From Actinomycetota bacterium (GTDB lineage: Bacteria; Actinomycetota; Actinomycetes; Mycobacteriales; Micromonosporaceae), in assembly GCA_005885555.1 (NCBI GenBank), contig VAWN01000092.1:1-59311 (forward strand): 59,311 nucleotides of DNA, in the 5' to 3' direction. A program made the translations under genes and the position numbers. Shown piece after piece: positions 58,648 through 59,311 of this stretch. Position 1 is the first letter of the stretch. Each line of letters starts with the position of its first letter. The notes below the pieces were generated by a model, which was given only the letters and a program-made list of their open reading frames with translations, ran no database searches and was not told the origin of the DNA.

Positions 58648-59311
58648 GTGTCCGATCCTAGAAGCCGCTCGGCGGCCGCCCAACCCGACCGGACGCAGGC
58701 GGGAATGCCGACCCCGTCGTAGGCCGCCCCGGCCAGCGCCAGCCCCGGCACGTCGGCCAGCGCCGCACGGGCGCGCGCGACCCGGTCCAGGTGCCCCGGC
58801 GCGTACTGCGGCAGCGCGCCGCCCCACCGGGTGACCCGCACCGCCTCGGGTACCGGCAGCGGCGCGCCCAGCAGCCGGCCCAGCTCGTCATGCACGAGCG
58901 CCGCGAGGTCGTCGTCGCTGCGGTGCAGTACCGCCGTCTCGCCGTACCGCCCGACCGAGGCGCGCAGCACCGCCAGCCCGCCCGGCCGTGCCTGGTGCGC
59001 CCACTTGGTGCTGAAGATCGTGAGCGCCTTGACCGCGTACCCCTCGCTCGCCGGTACCAGGAACCCGGACAGCTCCGGCAGCCGCGCGCCCCGCACGGCG
59101 AAGGTCACCAGCGCCACACTCGCGTAGTCGAGCACCCCGACCTCGGCGGCGGCGTCCGGGCTGATCCCGGCCAGCAGGCGCGCGGCCGGCCGGGCCGGTA
59201 TCGCGAGCACGACCGCGTCGGCGTCGAGCCCGTCGACCCGCCACGCACCGCCGACCCGCCCCGCACCGCCGACGCGCTCCAGCGAGCGCACCGGCGCGCC
59301 GAGCCGGATCT
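58644..59311 (-). CDS. hemY: Coproporphyrinogen III oxidase HemY/CgoX, N-terminus beyond window
   Basis: The C-terminal 221 residues of a FAD-dependent (copro)porphyrinogen oxidase: [66 protein letters not shown] and [21 protein letters not shown], the typical FAD-binding end. The frame is open to the right edge, so the N-terminal half lies outside. It precedes hemQ with a four-base overlap. Confidence 0.92.
   Translation of the reverse strand, partial: IRLGAPVRSLERVGGAGRVGGAWRVDGLDADAVVLAIPARPAARLLAGISPDAAAEVGVLDYASVALVTFAVRGARLPELSGFLVPASEGYAVKALTIFSTKWAHQARPGGLAVLRASVGRYGETAVLHRSDDDLAALVHDELGRLLGAPLPVPEAVRVTRWGGALPQYAPGHLDRVARARAALADVPGLALAGAAYDGVGIPACVRSGWAAAERLLGSDT

Overview
This is a very GC-rich window. 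GTG and TTG starts are common, genes often overlap their neighbours by 1 to 4 bases (ATGA, GTGA or TGATG junctions), and the tRNA Gly-Cys-Val cluster, the HemY/HemQ heme pair, BsaP and NIT-domain/roadblock signalling are all actinobacterial traits. I read it as chromosomal DNA of a filamentous actinomycete, possibly of the Micromonosporaceae; the family is a guess. Two composition marks stand out: the hexamer GGTACC is far too frequent for such GC content, and the 13-bp palindrome GTCCACWGTGGAC recurs, mostly inside genes.

Left edge (1-4420): the border of a glycosylated natural-product cluster. It holds an NDP-hexose 2,3-dehydratase (cut by the window edge), a divergent 3,5-epimerase and 4-ketoreductase, a DUF3224 protein and a MycE/ElmMI-type sugar O-methyltransferase, closed by a strong hairpin. 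Next (4432-18800) come a DUF1697 protein, a methyltransferase, a 1,178-residue secreted beta-helix/fibronectin protein, a LysR regulator, a secreted GH18 chitinase, a PadR-membrane protein pair with its palindrome, a TetR gene with two operators facing a DUF4386 gene, and a rare fusion of a LacI-type sugar sensor to a histidine kinase.

Around 18.9-20.0 kb is an integration scar: a toxin-antitoxin-like pair and the C-terminal stub of a tyrosine recombinase next to the 3' end of tRNA-Val. Then follow a CvnA/CvnB-like sensor pair coupled to a TAXI lipoprotein, the biotin genes bioD-bioF and bioB-bsaP, an aldehyde dehydrogenase, a polysaccharide deacetylase, an M50-like protease, two GT2 glycosyltransferases, a bacterial nitric oxide synthase, and a KdpD/KdpE pair separated by a perfect 95-bp tandem duplication.

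The most striking block is 40360-48744, a tightly overlapped DNA-repair operon: HerA-type ATPase, SbcD/Mre11, SbcC/Rad50, NurA-like nuclease, AlkA-type glycosylase and an ATP-dependent ligase. It resembles the archaeal HerA-NurA-Mre11-Rad50 end-resection set. Its sbcC is broken by an 11-bp tandem duplication; removing one copy restores an 818-residue protein. A LigD-type primase/polymerase lies 4 kb further on. The right end carries a Fic protein, MsrB, a frameshifted DUF2332 gene, a GAF-PAS histidine kinase, an acetyltransferase, HemQ and the C-terminal part of HemY.

Three copies of a dispersed palindrome with the core GATCTTGGA...TCCAAGATC occur at 27.0, 38.2 and 52.4 kb. One lies in frame inside the start of bsaP. 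No gene-free stretch exceeds 300 bases.
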